Of a DNA stretch of 64,000 nt, positions 37,544 to 46,298 are shown piece after piece. This stretch comes from Alcanivorax sp. (GTDB lineage: Bacteria > Pseudomonadota > Gammaproteobacteria > Pseudomonadales > Alcanivoracaceae). Below the pieces are notes generated by a model. The model made no database searches and was not told the origin of the DNA. It saw only the letters and a program-made list of their open reading frames with translations. Position 1 is the stretch's first letter. Each line of letters begins with the position of its first letter. The position numbers and the translations under genes were made by a program. The DNA lies in assembly GCA_022565695.1 (NCBI GenBank), contig JAIUME010000001.1, positions 62,001 to 126,000 of the forward strand. Direction: 5' to 3'.

Positions 37544-40500
37544 ATGTCCATACCCGAGACCACCGCCAACAGCACCGCCGACCAAGCCGCCCCACCCTGC
37601 CTGCTGATCGCAAATCGTGGCGAGATCGCGATTCGCATCAGTCGCGCGGCACAAGCGCTGGGCTGGCGTACCGTCGCGGTGTACAGCACGGATGATGCAC
37701 AGGCATTGCATCGACGGCGCGCGGATACGGCCCACGCATTACCCGGTGAGGGGCCCGCGGCCTATCTGGACATCGACGCCTTGATAGACGCCGCGCGGGC
37801 ACAGGGCTGCACCGCAGTGCATCCGGGCTACGGTTTTCTCAGTGAAAGCGGCGACTTCGCGCGCGCATGCGCAACCGCCGGCCTGTGTTTTGTTGGGCCG
37901 TCCGCCGAGGTGCTGGATGCGTTTGGTGACAAGATTGCGGCAAGACAGCTGGCCCAGCGTGCCGGTGTGCCTGTCGTGCCCGGCACCGACAGCCCCACCA
38001 GCCTGGCGCAGGCCCAGGCCTTTTTTGCCGACCTGCAACAGAGACAGCCCGGCCAGGGCATGATGATCAAGGCGCTCGCCGGCGGTGGCGGGCGCGGGAT
38101 GCGTGCCGTCACGCAGCCCGAAGACATTGCCGGGGCCTACGCCCGCTGCGCCTCTGAAGCACAGAATGCCTTCGGCCGGGATGCCTTGTATGTTGAAGCC
38201 CTGATCGCCCGGGCCCGACACATTGAAGTACAGATTCTCGGCGATGGTCAGGGCGGCGTCGTGGCCCTCGGCGAACGCGAATGCTCGTTACAGCGCCGCC
38301 ATCAGAAGCTGGTGGAAGTCGCACCGGCGCCGGGGCTCGATCCTGATCTGCGCCAGCGCATGCTGGATGCCGCGGTGCAACTCGGCGAATCCCTGCGTTA
38401 TCGCGGGCTGGGTACCGTGGAGTTCATGGTGCCCCGCGACGGACAGGATTTTTTCTTCATTGAAACCAATCCGCGCCTGCAAGTGGAGCACACCGTCACC
38501 GAAGCCGTGACCGGGCTGGACCTGGTGCAGCTGCAATTGCGCGTTGCCCTGGGGGCATCGATTGCCGATCTGGCGCTGCCCATGCCGCCGACATTCAGCG
38601 GCTATGCCGTACAGCTGCGCATCAATATGGAAACCCTGGCCGCCGACGGCAGCACACGTCCTGCCCACGGCACACTGAGCGCGTTCGAACCGCCCACTGG
38701 CGCTGGCATTCGCGTGGACAGTTGCGGTTACACCGGCTACACCACCAACCCCCGTTTCGATACCCTGCTGGCCAAGCTGATCGTGCACGGGCCGCACGAT
38801 GCCTATGCAACGCTTTTGCAACGCGCGTATCGCGCGCTGTGCGAATGCCGCATCGAGGGCGTGGCCACCGGCATTCCCCTGCTGCAGAACCTGCTGAGCC
38901 ATCCACAAGTTCAGGCCAACGATATCGACACGGGCTTTATCGGCACCCACCTCGAGACGCTGCTGGCCGAGCCGCATCAGCCGCACCCCCAATACTATTT
39001 CAGCGATGCCGTGCACCCTGCCACGCGCCCTGCCGCCACGCCCGAGGAAGCCCCGTTGCCCGAGGGCTGTGCGGCGGTGGCCGCGCCGGTATCGGGCACG
39101 CTTACCTCGATGCTGGTGGCACCCGGCGCTGTCATCGCGGCTGGTCAGACGCTGGCGCTGATGGACGCCATGAAAATGGAATTCGAGCTCAAGGCAACCC
39201 ATGCGGGCCGCATTGTCGAATGCCGGGGCCAGGCTGGCGACCTGATCAGCGAAGGGCAGCCCGTGGTCATACTCGAAGTCGGCGAAGACACGTACACCGG
39301 CGACACGTCGGACGCGGTCATCGATCCGGATCTGATTCGCGACGATCTGGCGGAAGTGCTGGCACGACAAGCCGGCTTGCTGGATGCGCAACGGCCGGAC
39401 GCCGTGGCACGGCGCCGCAAGACCGGCCAACGTACCGCGCGGGAAAACCTCGACGCCTTGCTGGACCCTGGCAGCTTCAACGAGTACGGCGGTCTGGCAC
39501 TGGCCGCACAGCGGCGGCGACGCAGCGCGGAGGAGCTTATCGCCCTGAGCCCGGCAGACGGCCTGATCACCGGCACGGGCACCATCAATGCCGATCAGTT
39601 CGGCCCGGACGCCAGCCGTTGCATGGCACTGGCCTACGACTACACGGTGTTTGCCGGCACCCAGGGCATGATGAATCACAAGAAAACCGACCGGGCACTG
39701 ACACTGGCAGAGCAATGGCGCCTGCCTGTTGTGTTGTACGCAGAAGGCGGCGGCGGTCGTCCCGGGGACACTGACTTTACCGGCGTGGCCGGGCTGGACA
39801 ACATGACGTTCCTGGGCCTCGCGCGCCTCAACGGACTGGTGCCCCTTGTGAGCGTGGTCTCGGGCCGCTGCTTTGCCGGTAACGCGGCGCTGGCGGGGTG
39901 TTGTGATGTGATCATCGCCACCGAGAACGCCACCCTGGGCATGGCCGGCCCCGCCATGATCGAAGGCGGCGGACTGGGCCGCTTCACACCCGAGCAGGTG
40001 GGCCCGGTCAGTGTGCAGGGCCCCAACGGCGTGCTGGACGTGATAGTCCCGGACGAAGAAGCCGCCAGTGCTGCGGCGCGGCAATATCTGGGCTACTTCC
40101 AGGGCACCCGGTCCACCTGGACCTGCGCCGACCAACGTGGCCTGCGGCATCTGATTCCGGAGAACCGGGTGCGGGTTTACGATATACGCCAGGTCATCCA
40201 GACCCTCGCCGATACCGACAGCGTCATGGAACTGCGACGGCAATTCGCGCCGGGCATGATCACTGCACTGGTGCGCATCGAGGGCCGGCCTTTTGGTCTG
40301 ATCGCCAACAACCCGATGCATCTGGGCGGCGCCATCGACAGCGACGGCGCCGACAAGGCAGCGCGCTTCATGCAGCTGTGTGACGCCTTTGATCTGCCGC
40401 TGATTTCCCTGTGCGACACGCCCGGCTTCATGGTCGGCCCGGAGGCGGAACAGACCGCCAGCGTGCGCCACATGTCACGCCTGTTTGTAACAGCCGCCGG

Positions 40501-40888
40501 TATGACCTCGCCGGTGTTCACGGTGGTGCTGCGCAAGGGTTACGGGCTGGGCGCACAAGCGATGGCGGCTGGCAGTTTCCACGCGCCGGTGTTCACCATT
40601 GCCTGGCCCAGCGGCGAGTTCGGCGCCATGGGCCTTGAAGGCGCGGTGCGCCTGGGCTACGCCCGGGAGCTGGCCGCCATCGACGATGCGGATAAACGGC
40701 AGAAGCTGTTCGACCGGATGGTGCGCACCGCCTACCGCCAGGGCAAAGCCCTGAACATGGCCAGCCATCTGGAAATCGATAACGTGATCGATCCGCAGGA
40801 CACCCGGGGCTGGCTGTTACGCGGTCTGCAGAGCACCCCCGCCGCTGCACCGCGCACGCAGCGCAAACGCTTTATCGATACCTGGTAA
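37544..40888 (+). CDS. single-chain biotin-dependent acyl-CoA carboxylase (BC-BCCP-CT fusion)
   Basis: 1114 residues joining all parts of an acyl-CoA carboxylase. Order: biotin carboxylase (IANRGEIAIRI, KALAGGGGRGMR, EVQILGD, ETNPRLQVEHTVTE), a biotinyl domain with MDAMKMEFE (biotin on Lys544), then the carboxyltransferase (GRIDALLDPGSF-like RENLDALLDPGS, and DTPGFMVG in the alpha half). It would carboxylate an acyl-CoA using ATP and bicarbonate. Housekeeping enzymes are split into two to four subunits; the single chain matches a rarer group that handles acetyl-, propionyl- or longer acyl-CoA. The start at 37544 gives MSIPETT; the TTG 24 bases earlier is less likely. An 18-bp tandem repeat spans the stop codon. 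Confidence 0.88.
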   Translation: MSIPETTANSTADQAAPPCLLIANRGEIAIRISRAAQALGWRTVAVYSTDDAQALHRRRADTAHALPGEGPAAYLDIDALIDAARAQGCTAVHPGYGFLSESGDFARACATAGLCFVGPSAEVLDAFGDKIAARQLAQRAGVPVVPGTDSPTSLAQAQAFFADLQQRQPGQGMMIKALAGGGGRGMRAVTQPEDIAGAYARCASEAQNAFGRDALYVEALIARARHIEVQILGDGQGGVVALGERECSLQRRHQKLVEVAPAPGLDPDLRQRMLDAAVQLGESLRYRGLGTVEFMVPRDGQDFFFIETNPRLQVEHTVTEAVTGLDLVQLQLRVALGASIADLALPMPPTFSGYAVQLRINMETLAADGSTRPAHGTLSAFEPPTGAGIRVDSCGYTGYTTNPRFDTLLAKLIVHGPHDAYATLLQRAYRALCECRIEGVATGIPLLQNLLSHPQVQANDIDTGFIGTHLETLLAEPHQPHPQYYFSDAVHPATRPAATPEEAPLPEGCAAVAAPVSGTLTSMLVAPGAVIAAGQTLALMDAMKMEFELKATHAGRIVECRGQAGDLISEGQPVVILEVGEDTYTGDTSDAVIDPDLIRDDLAEVLARQAGLLDAQRPDAVARRRKTGQRTARENLDALLDPGSFNEYGGLALAAQRRRRSAEELIALSPADGLITGTGTINADQFGPDASRCMALAYDYTVFAGTQGMMNHKKTDRALTLAEQWRLPVVLYAEGGGGRPGDTDFTGVAGLDNMTFLGLARLNGLVPLVSVVSGRCFAGNAALAGCCDVIIATENATLGMAGPAMIEGGGLGRFTPEQVGPVSVQGPNGVLDVIVPDEEAASAAARQYLGYFQGTRSTWTCADQRGLRHLIPENRVRVYDIRQVIQTLADTDSVMELRRQFAPGMITALVRIEGRPFGLIANNPMHLGGAIDSDGADKAARFMQLCDAFDLPLISLCDTPGFMVGPEAEQTASVRHMSRLFVTAAGMTSPVFTVVLRKGYGLGAQAMAAGSFHAPVFTIAWPSGEFGAMGLEGAVRLGYARELAAIDDADKRQKLFDRMVRTAYRQGKALNMASHLEIDNVIDPQDTRGWLLRGLQSTPAAAPRTQRKRFIDTW

Positions 40889-40951
40889 CCCGGCACTCGC
40901 TGGTAACCCGGCAATCAGCAAACAGGCACTCGATAAAACAGGCACTTGCGG
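40882..40951. repeat. two tandem repeat pairs at the carboxylase stop codon
   Basis: CTGGTAACCCGGCACTCG (40882-40899) repeats as CTGGTAACCCGGCAATCA (40900-40917); the unit of 18 keeps frame and duplicates the TAA stop. A second pair of 16-mers, AAACAGGCACTCGATA and AAACAGGCACTTGCGG, follows at 40920-40951. The rest of the 269-base gap before the next gene holds the hairpin below and the acylase ribosome site. Confidence 0.75.
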
Positions 40952-40980
40952 TGGCCGCCCGGGCACCGCAAGCCCGCCTT
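40945..40980 (+). terminator. possible terminator hairpin after the carboxylase gene
   Basis: Perfect 9-bp stem CTTGCGGTG/CACCGCAAG (40945-40953, 40964-40972) with a GC-rich loop. Only a weak T-rich stretch follows, so efficiency is doubtful; its place after the gene suits a terminator. Confidence 0.45.
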
Positions 40981-41157
40981 TCCGCTTTGTATCCGTACTG
41001 GGTAATTTCTAAGCGTTTTGTGTCCTCGTGGTCACACCGCCCCCGCCACGTGCCAAAGTTGCACGATGGTGCTGATAACTTCCCACGACAAAGCACCTTC
41101 CCCGGATAACGACACAAGAAGGAAGCGCCCGCCGATGGCGCTCATGGAGAAGGACAG

Positions 41158-44100
41158 ATGATCAAGCGCGCAACAACCCTGTTTGCCCTCGCGGCAGCCC
41201 TTTCGCTGGCCGCCTGTGGCGGCTCATCCGGCGGCAGCCTGAGCAGCCCGGGCGGCGAAGACCCCCGCGACCCCGGAAATCCGGGTGGCCCGGGCAATCC
41301 AGGCAGCCGCACGCCGGTGCCTGTGACGCAGCCATTCGCTGACTACGGCACCGTGATGAACATTCTGCCCCCCGGGCAGGATGACAACGGCGGCGTCAGC
41401 AATCTGCTGCAGGACATCCCGGGCCTGGGCGATCTGCTCGGCAGCCTGCTTGACGACGGGCTGAGCCAACTGGGCCTGCTGCCCGCCCTGTTCCGCGAGC
41501 CGCATTTTGATGACCAGCTGGATATGTATGAGAACCTGGCGTTCAGCCCTGCCGGGCTGACCGATGATGAGCTGGTGAACTACTTCAAGCACGCCCCCAT
41601 GCTGGCGCCGGATGCCGGCAACTGGACCCGGGAGATCACCGTCGCCGAGGGCGATTACACGGTGGATATCAAGCGTGACGACTTCGGCGTGCCGCATATC
41701 TACGGTGAGAAGCGCACCGATGCCCTGTTCGGCATGGGCTACGTGACGGCGGAAGACCGCCTGTTCCTGCTGGATGTGCTGCGGCGCGCCGGGCGTGGGC
41801 AGCTGTCGAAATTCCTGGGCCCGGCGGACTTTTCCTTCGACAACGACATTGCCCGCAACGCCCCGTACCGGGAAATCGACCTCTCCGCTCAGATCGCCGG
41901 TGTCGCCAGCAAGCTGGGAGAAGATGGCGCCCAGATCCTGGTGGACGCCGAAGCCTTTGTCGCGGGTCTGAATAAGTACGTGGACCTGGCCCAACAGGGG
42001 CTATTGGAAGTACCCATCGAATATGTCGGCCTGGGCGTCAACCTGGAGCCCTTCGTGCGTGAGGACGTGGTCGCCATCGCGACGCTGATCCAGGGCATTT
42101 TCGCGGGCGGCGGCGGCGGCGAACACCGCAACGTGCTGCTGCTTCAGGAATTGCTGGCGCAAACCAATGATCCGATTGTGGCCTGCGACCTGTGGCGCGA
42201 CCTGCGCCACGCCAATGACCCGGAATCCTCGGTCACCACGCTGCGCAGCTTCCCCACCCAGTCGCCACCGGTCATCGACGAAGATGCCTGTCCGCTGGAA
42301 GCCTCTTTCGCCGGCCGTTTCCCTGCGGCCGTCATGTTCGACGAGGGCAGCTTCCAGGCCCAGAACCCGTTGCTGACCGAGCCCTGTGGCCGCCCTGGCC
42401 AGGCCATGTGCCCGGGTATCGATGGCGCCATTCCGGCATTGCCCGGCACCGGCGTCATCAATGTGATCATCGATGGCACCCTGAATCTGCTGCGCGGCCT
42501 GTTGTCACTGGCGGTGGTCGACAGCACACCGCAGGACGGCATGCTGGCCGGCCTCGGCAACTGGTATGACAACACGCTGACACGCCTTGGCCTGCGCGAT
42601 GCAGAGGCCACAGCACCGGCGGCACTGGTCGCACGCGGCGGCATGAGTGATGACATGAGTGATGAGCAGCTGCGCGCGATCACCCGCGAACGCGTCATCG
42701 GCACCCTGGCCAGCCTGGACGGGCTGCGTGATGGCTTCCCCAACACCATGTCCAACGCGCTGCTGATCAATGGCGAGCACACCGCCAGCGGCCATCCCCT
42801 GGCGGTGTTCGGGCCTCAGACCAGTTATTTCGTACCCCAGCTGCTGCTGGAGATGTCCGTCCACGGCGGCGATCTGAACACACGCGGCATGACCTTTACC
42901 GGCCTGCCCTATGTGGTGATCGGCCGAGGCCCGGACTTTGCCTGGAGCGCGACATCCGGCAACTCTGACCTCACCGATGTGCGCGTGCTGCGGCTGTGCA
43001 CGCCTGACGGCGGCAATGATCCCCAGGGCGGCTATCTGTTCAAGGGTGAGTGCAAACCCTTTGATGTGATCAACGACAGCTGGGCGGCCAAATGGAACCT
43101 CGCCGTGCCCATGGACGATCCGACCAGCGTTGGCCAGAACATCAAGGTCACCCGTAATGTCATCCGCAGTGACGACTATGGTCCGGTACTCGGCTTCGCC
43201 ACGGTGAACGGCCAGCCCGTCGCCCTGGCGCGCCAGCGCACCACCTATTTCGCGGAGCTGGATACGGCACTGCCGTTTGTGCGCGCGACACGTAACGATG
43301 TGTTTGATGCACAGAGCTTCCGCGAAGTCTTCAGCGCCACGACGGGCAGCTTCAACTGGTTCTATGCCGACAAGGACGATATTTCCTTCATCCATACTGG
43401 CCTGTATCCCCGCCGCGCCAGCGGCGTGCACCCGGAGCTGCCGTCCTGGGGCGATGGCAGCGCAGACTGGACCGGTTTCCTGTCACTGGAAGACATGCCC
43501 AACGACACCAACCCGGCACGGGGCTATCTGGCCAGCTGGAACAACCGGCCCGCCAAAGACTGGTGGTCTGCGGACGACAATGCCTCCTATCAGCTGGTAC
43601 ACCGCAACGACATGCTGGATGTCCGCCTGGAGCAGCTGGTCAGCGAAGGCAATATCACGCTGGCACGGCTGACCGAGGCCATGGGTGATGCCGCCGTCGT
43701 GGATCTGCGCGGCCAGGAAATTCTGCCCGCCGCCGTGCGTTTGCTGCGCCAGGGCAGTGTCAGTGGTGATATCGATGCCGCGCTGAACCTGCTCTCGGGG
43801 TGGAACGCCAATGGCGCTTTCCGCCGCGACCGCGACAACAATGGTCGCTACGACGAGGAGAATGCCGTCGCCCTGATGGATGCCTGGTATACCCGCATGA
43901 TCGAACGGCTGCTGCCCCAGGTCACCGCACTGGAAGACACGCCAGCCGGCAATCTGGCCCCGGTCGGTCGGGACAATGCGCCCGGGGACATGGGCTCGGC
44001 CTACCAGTCTGGTTACTACGGCTATCTGCGCCGGACACTGGACATGGCAGCGGGTGAAACCGATGTCGGTTACCGCGTCCTGCGCTGCGCCGCATCAGAT

Positions 44101-44310
44101 GTCAGCGCGGATTGTCGCAGTGCCCTGATGCTGAGCCTGATCGACGCCATCGACGATCTCGGCGGCGTTGGCAATATGGATAACTGGACGGTCAACATGG
44201 ACAACGACGCCATCGGCCACCGGGCAATCGGTCTGGCCAGCCTGCGTCTGACCCATTGGCAGAACCGCCCGACATTCCAGCAGATCGTGGAATTCCGGGA
44301 ACGCCGCTAA
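41158..44310 (+). CDS. penicillin acylase family protein, lipoprotein
   Basis: 1050 residues, longer than most family members (about 750-850). A lipobox SLAAC (Cys20) is followed by a Gly/Pro-rich linker and extra N-terminal sequence (residues 40-160). The alpha part starts at VDIKRDDFGVPHIYGEKRTDALFGMGYVTAEDRLF, split here by position: near residue 175. The nucleophile Ser532 (TMSNALLING) would be freed by self-cleavage; the residue before it is Met rather than the usual Gly or Thr. Later FTGLPYVVIGRGPDFAWSAT carries the oxyanion region. The family hydrolyses amide bonds of acyl groups, including quorum-signal acyl-homoserine lactones (PvdQ, QuiP) and beta-lactams. The envelope location fits such roles; the substrate is not determined. 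Confidence 0.88.
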   Translation: MIKRATTLFALAAALSLAACGGSSGGSLSSPGGEDPRDPGNPGGPGNPGSRTPVPVTQPFADYGTVMNILPPGQDDNGGVSNLLQDIPGLGDLLGSLLDDGLSQLGLLPALFREPHFDDQLDMYENLAFSPAGLTDDELVNYFKHAPMLAPDAGNWTREITVAEGDYTVDIKRDDFGVPHIYGEKRTDALFGMGYVTAEDRLFLLDVLRRAGRGQLSKFLGPADFSFDNDIARNAPYREIDLSAQIAGVASKLGEDGAQILVDAEAFVAGLNKYVDLAQQGLLEVPIEYVGLGVNLEPFVREDVVAIATLIQGIFAGGGGGEHRNVLLLQELLAQTNDPIVACDLWRDLRHANDPESSVTTLRSFPTQSPPVIDEDACPLEASFAGRFPAAVMFDEGSFQAQNPLLTEPCGRPGQAMCPGIDGAIPALPGTGVINVIIDGTLNLLRGLLSLAVVDSTPQDGMLAGLGNWYDNTLTRLGLRDAEATAPAALVARGGMSDDMSDEQLRAITRERVIGTLASLDGLRDGFPNTMSNALLINGEHTASGHPLAVFGPQTSYFVPQLLLEMSVHGGDLNTRGMTFTGLPYVVIGRGPDFAWSATSGNSDLTDVRVLRLCTPDGGNDPQGGYLFKGECKPFDVINDSWAAKWNLAVPMDDPTSVGQNIKVTRNVIRSDDYGPVLGFATVNGQPVALARQRTTYFAELDTALPFVRATRNDVFDAQSFREVFSATTGSFNWFYADKDDISFIHTGLYPRRASGVHPELPSWGDGSADWTGFLSLEDMPNDTNPARGYLASWNNRPAKDWWSADDNASYQLVHRNDMLDVRLEQLVSEGNITLARLTEAMGDAAVVDLRGQEILPAAVRLLRQGSVSGDIDAALNLLSGWNANGAFRRDRDNNGRYDEENAVALMDAWYTRMIERLLPQVTALEDTPAGNLAPVGRDNAPGDMGSAYQSGYYGYLRRTLDMAAGETDVGYRVLRCAASDVSADCRSALMLSLIDAIDDLGGVGNMDNWTVNMDNDAIGHRAIGLASLRLTHWQNRPTFQQIVEFRERR

Positions 44311-44320
44311 CGCGGCGTTC
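44299..44320 (+). terminator. hairpin across the acylase stop codon, weak terminator candidate
   Basis: GAACGCCGC (44299-44307) and GCGGCGTTC (44312-44320) pair perfectly around TAAC, which contains the stop codon. The next T run is about 15 bases downstream, so this may serve mRNA stability rather than termination. Confidence 0.35.
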
Positions 44321-44353
44321 TCGCCCTTGCCGCTGCTTTTTACCAATCATTAC

Positions 44354-44379
44354 GGCTGTGAACGCACTGCGTCACAGCC
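44354..44379. promoter_or_regulatory. inverted repeat upstream of the PQQ dehydrogenase
   Basis: GGCTGTGA and TCACAGCC, perfect 8-bp arms with a 10-base spacer, lie about 80 bases before the next start. The TGTGA/TCACA halves recall CRP/Vfr sites but the spacing is four bases too long. It could be an operator for an unknown dimeric regulator or part of a terminator. Confidence 0.4.
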
Positions 44380-44457
44380 AGTGAGGTACTGTTAAACGTA
44401 AGATCAACTACACATTTTTGTCAGCCGCTTTTCGGCTATGAACGGGAGGATTGCGAC

Positions 44458-45642
44458 ATGAGTCGGTTTGGCGTTTTCGCCCTGACACTGAGCGGTATCG
44501 CGACCACAGCACTGCTTGGCGGCCTCAGCGGCTGCGGCGATAACAAGACCACGGCTGTCACCGGCGCAGTATCCAGCAATGCCCCTGATCACCGACGGTC
44601 TTCTGACTATCATGACTTCATTGTCGAAGAACTTGCCTCCGGGCTGGACCACCCCTGGTCCATCGCCTTTCTGCCGAATGGCGACAGCCTGATCACTGAA
44701 CGTTCCGGTCAATTGCGGCGCATGCAGGAAAATACACTGCTGCCTGAACCCGTATCAGGCGTGCCGACCGTGGTGGCGGAAAATCAGGGCGGCCTGATGG
44801 AAGTGGTGCTGCATCCGGATTTCAGCAGCACGCGCATGATCTATCTCAGCTACGCCAAAGCCTGCGATGAGGGCGGCGCGACGACCGCTGTCGGGCGCGG
44901 CATCTTCAATAACGAAAACAGCATTGAAAACTTCGAAGACATCTTTGTCGCCGATGCCTGCGCCACGGGCGGTCGGCACCATGCCGGCAAGTTGCTGTTT
45001 GATGGCGATGGTTACCTGTTTGTCACCGTCGGCGACCGGGGGCAAGACCCACGGGCCCAGGACGCTTCAGATCATGCTGGCGTCACGCTGCGATTGCATG
45101 ACGACGGCAGCATTCCGGACGACAACCCTTTTGTTGGGGATGCCGACAAGGATGACGCCATCTGGAGCTACGGCCATCGCAACGCGCAGGGCATGGTGCT
45201 GCACCCCGGCACCGGTGACCTGTGGCAGCATGAGCACGGGCCCAGAGGTGGCGATGAAATCAACCTGATTCGTCCCGGGCTCAACTACGGCTGGCCGGAG
45301 GTCACCCATGGCGTGGAGTACAGCGGCGAATACATTGGCCCGGACGAAAAGGAAGGCATGGAACCGCCGCTGAAGCACTGGACGCCCTCCATCGCCCCTT
45401 CCGGCATGACCCTCTACGATGGCGACGCATTCCCGGACTGGCGCGGCGACCTGTTTGTCGGCGCACTGGCGGGCGAGCATATTGCCCGGGTGCGTTTCGA
45501 TGCCGACAATCAGGAGGTGGAAGAAGAGCGCCTGCTGGACGATGCCGGCCTGCGCTTTCGTGATGTGCGCACCGGCCCCGACGGCATGATCTATCTGCTG
45601 ACCGACGACAGCGACGGCAAGCTGCTGCGCATCAGCCCCTGA
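44458..45642 (+). CDS. PQQ-dependent aldose sugar dehydrogenase, lipoprotein
   Basis: 394 residues with a lipobox LSGC (Cys26) and a six-bladed beta-propeller of the soluble glucose dehydrogenase / YliI (Asd) family. Landmarks: LDHPWSIAFLPNG, GGLMEVVLHPDF, GGRHHAGKLLFDGDGYLFV with the catalytic-region His pair, SYGHRNAQGM, EHGPRGGDEIN and LNYGWPE. It oxidises aldoses to lactones using PQQ and passes electrons to the respiratory chain. A lipid anchor in the envelope is predicted. GGGAGG before the start is a strong ribosome site. No PQQ synthesis gene is in the window. Confidence 0.9.
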   Translation: MSRFGVFALTLSGIATTALLGGLSGCGDNKTTAVTGAVSSNAPDHRRSSDYHDFIVEELASGLDHPWSIAFLPNGDSLITERSGQLRRMQENTLLPEPVSGVPTVVAENQGGLMEVVLHPDFSSTRMIYLSYAKACDEGGATTAVGRGIFNNENSIENFEDIFVADACATGGRHHAGKLLFDGDGYLFVTVGDRGQDPRAQDASDHAGVTLRLHDDGSIPDDNPFVGDADKDDAIWSYGHRNAQGMVLHPGTGDLWQHEHGPRGGDEINLIRPGLNYGWPEVTHGVEYSGEYIGPDEKEGMEPPLKHWTPSIAPSGMTLYDGDAFPDWRGDLFVGALAGEHIARVRFDADNQEVEEERLLDDAGLRFRDVRTGPDGMIYLLTDDSDGKLLRISP

Positions 45643-45662
45643 CCGTCGGGGACCCGAGCCCG

Positions 45663-46043
45663 TTACCTGGTGCGGTCTTCCTCGCAGCCACCCGAGGTGT
45701 AAGACAGCACCTCTGGCTGCGCACAGGCCTGGCAGTTGTTACCGAAGGTGCCCACTTCCACCCCGGCACTGTCGAACCCGCACACCGGGGCGTAGATCAT
45801 CGGGCAGGCCACCTGCTCTGGCGGCAGGTCGGGCTTCTCGCCGCAGGCCACTGCGCCCTCAGGCATGATCAACTCGCTGCCCTGACAGGCGACCAGCAGG
45901 GCGGCGCCCGCAAGCAGGCTGCCGAGCAGGGCGACACGGCGCCCCTGGCGCACGGTTTTCAGTGCCATGCCCTTCAGCGCCACGCCCTTCAGTTCCATGC
46001 CTCTCAGTTTCATGCCTCTCAGTTTCATGAACCTGACCACCAT
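45663..46043 (-). CDS. Kazal-like domain lipoprotein with a repeat-derived N-terminus
   Basis: 126 residues. The first 30 (MKLRG, MKLRG, MELKG, VALKG, MALKT) are five copies of a 5-residue unit encoded by a 15-bp tandem repeat. Then a lipoprotein signal ends at ALLVAC (Cys53). The mature part has a C..C pattern of Kazal-type serine protease inhibitors: ACPMIYAPVCGFDS, then NNCQACAQPEVL and GGC. The start at 46043 has AAGGAG at ideal spacing; each repeat also carries an in-frame ATG or GTG, so several start sites are possible. It could protect envelope proteins from proteases such as the S8 protease of this window, but that link is a guess. Confidence 0.75.
   Translation of the reverse strand: MVVRFMKLRGMKLRGMELKGVALKGMALKTVRQGRRVALLGSLLAGAALLVACQGSELIMPEGAVACGEKPDLPPEQVACPMIYAPVCGFDSAGVEVGTFGNNCQACAQPEVLSYTSGGCEEDRTR
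45961..46029. repeat. 15-bp tandem repeats at the Kazal-like gene start
   Basis: Four full units, 45961-45975, 45976-45990, 45991-46005 and 46006-46020, and a partial fifth share the core AGTTTCATGCCTCTC. Newer (distal) copies are nearly identical and inner ones more diverged. Each encodes one M-K-L-R-G-type unit. Confidence 0.85.
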
Positions 46044-46268
46044 CCTTCGCGCTCCTTATCCGGGTTATAGCCGATTCGGGTTATCGCCCGGCTCGGCCCA
46101 TTAACCATTATCATCGCGACAAAACATCTCATGTGAAAGCCCCTTCACTTGGCCTCGCCGCCTGAGTCAGTAAACTATCATCACAATTGCCTGCAGGCAC
46201 TGCGGCGTTGCGTAAAACCTGACGGCGCGCGGGGCGCACAGGCGTAGTAGCAGGGGAAGGGGATCATC

Positions 46269-46298
46269 ATGTATCTGAACAACATGTATCTGAATAAA
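46269..46298. repeat. 15-bp duplication of the mltF start
   Basis: ATGTATCTGAACAAC is followed by ATGTATCTGAATAAA, giving MYLNN then MYLNK. Both copies carry an in-frame ATG, so the protein may start at either. Confidence 0.75.

Noticed and set aside
44354-44379. CRP/Vfr site upstream of the PQQ dehydrogenase
   Set aside because: Half-sites match but the 10-base spacer is longer than the 6 bases required; kept only as an inverted repeat.
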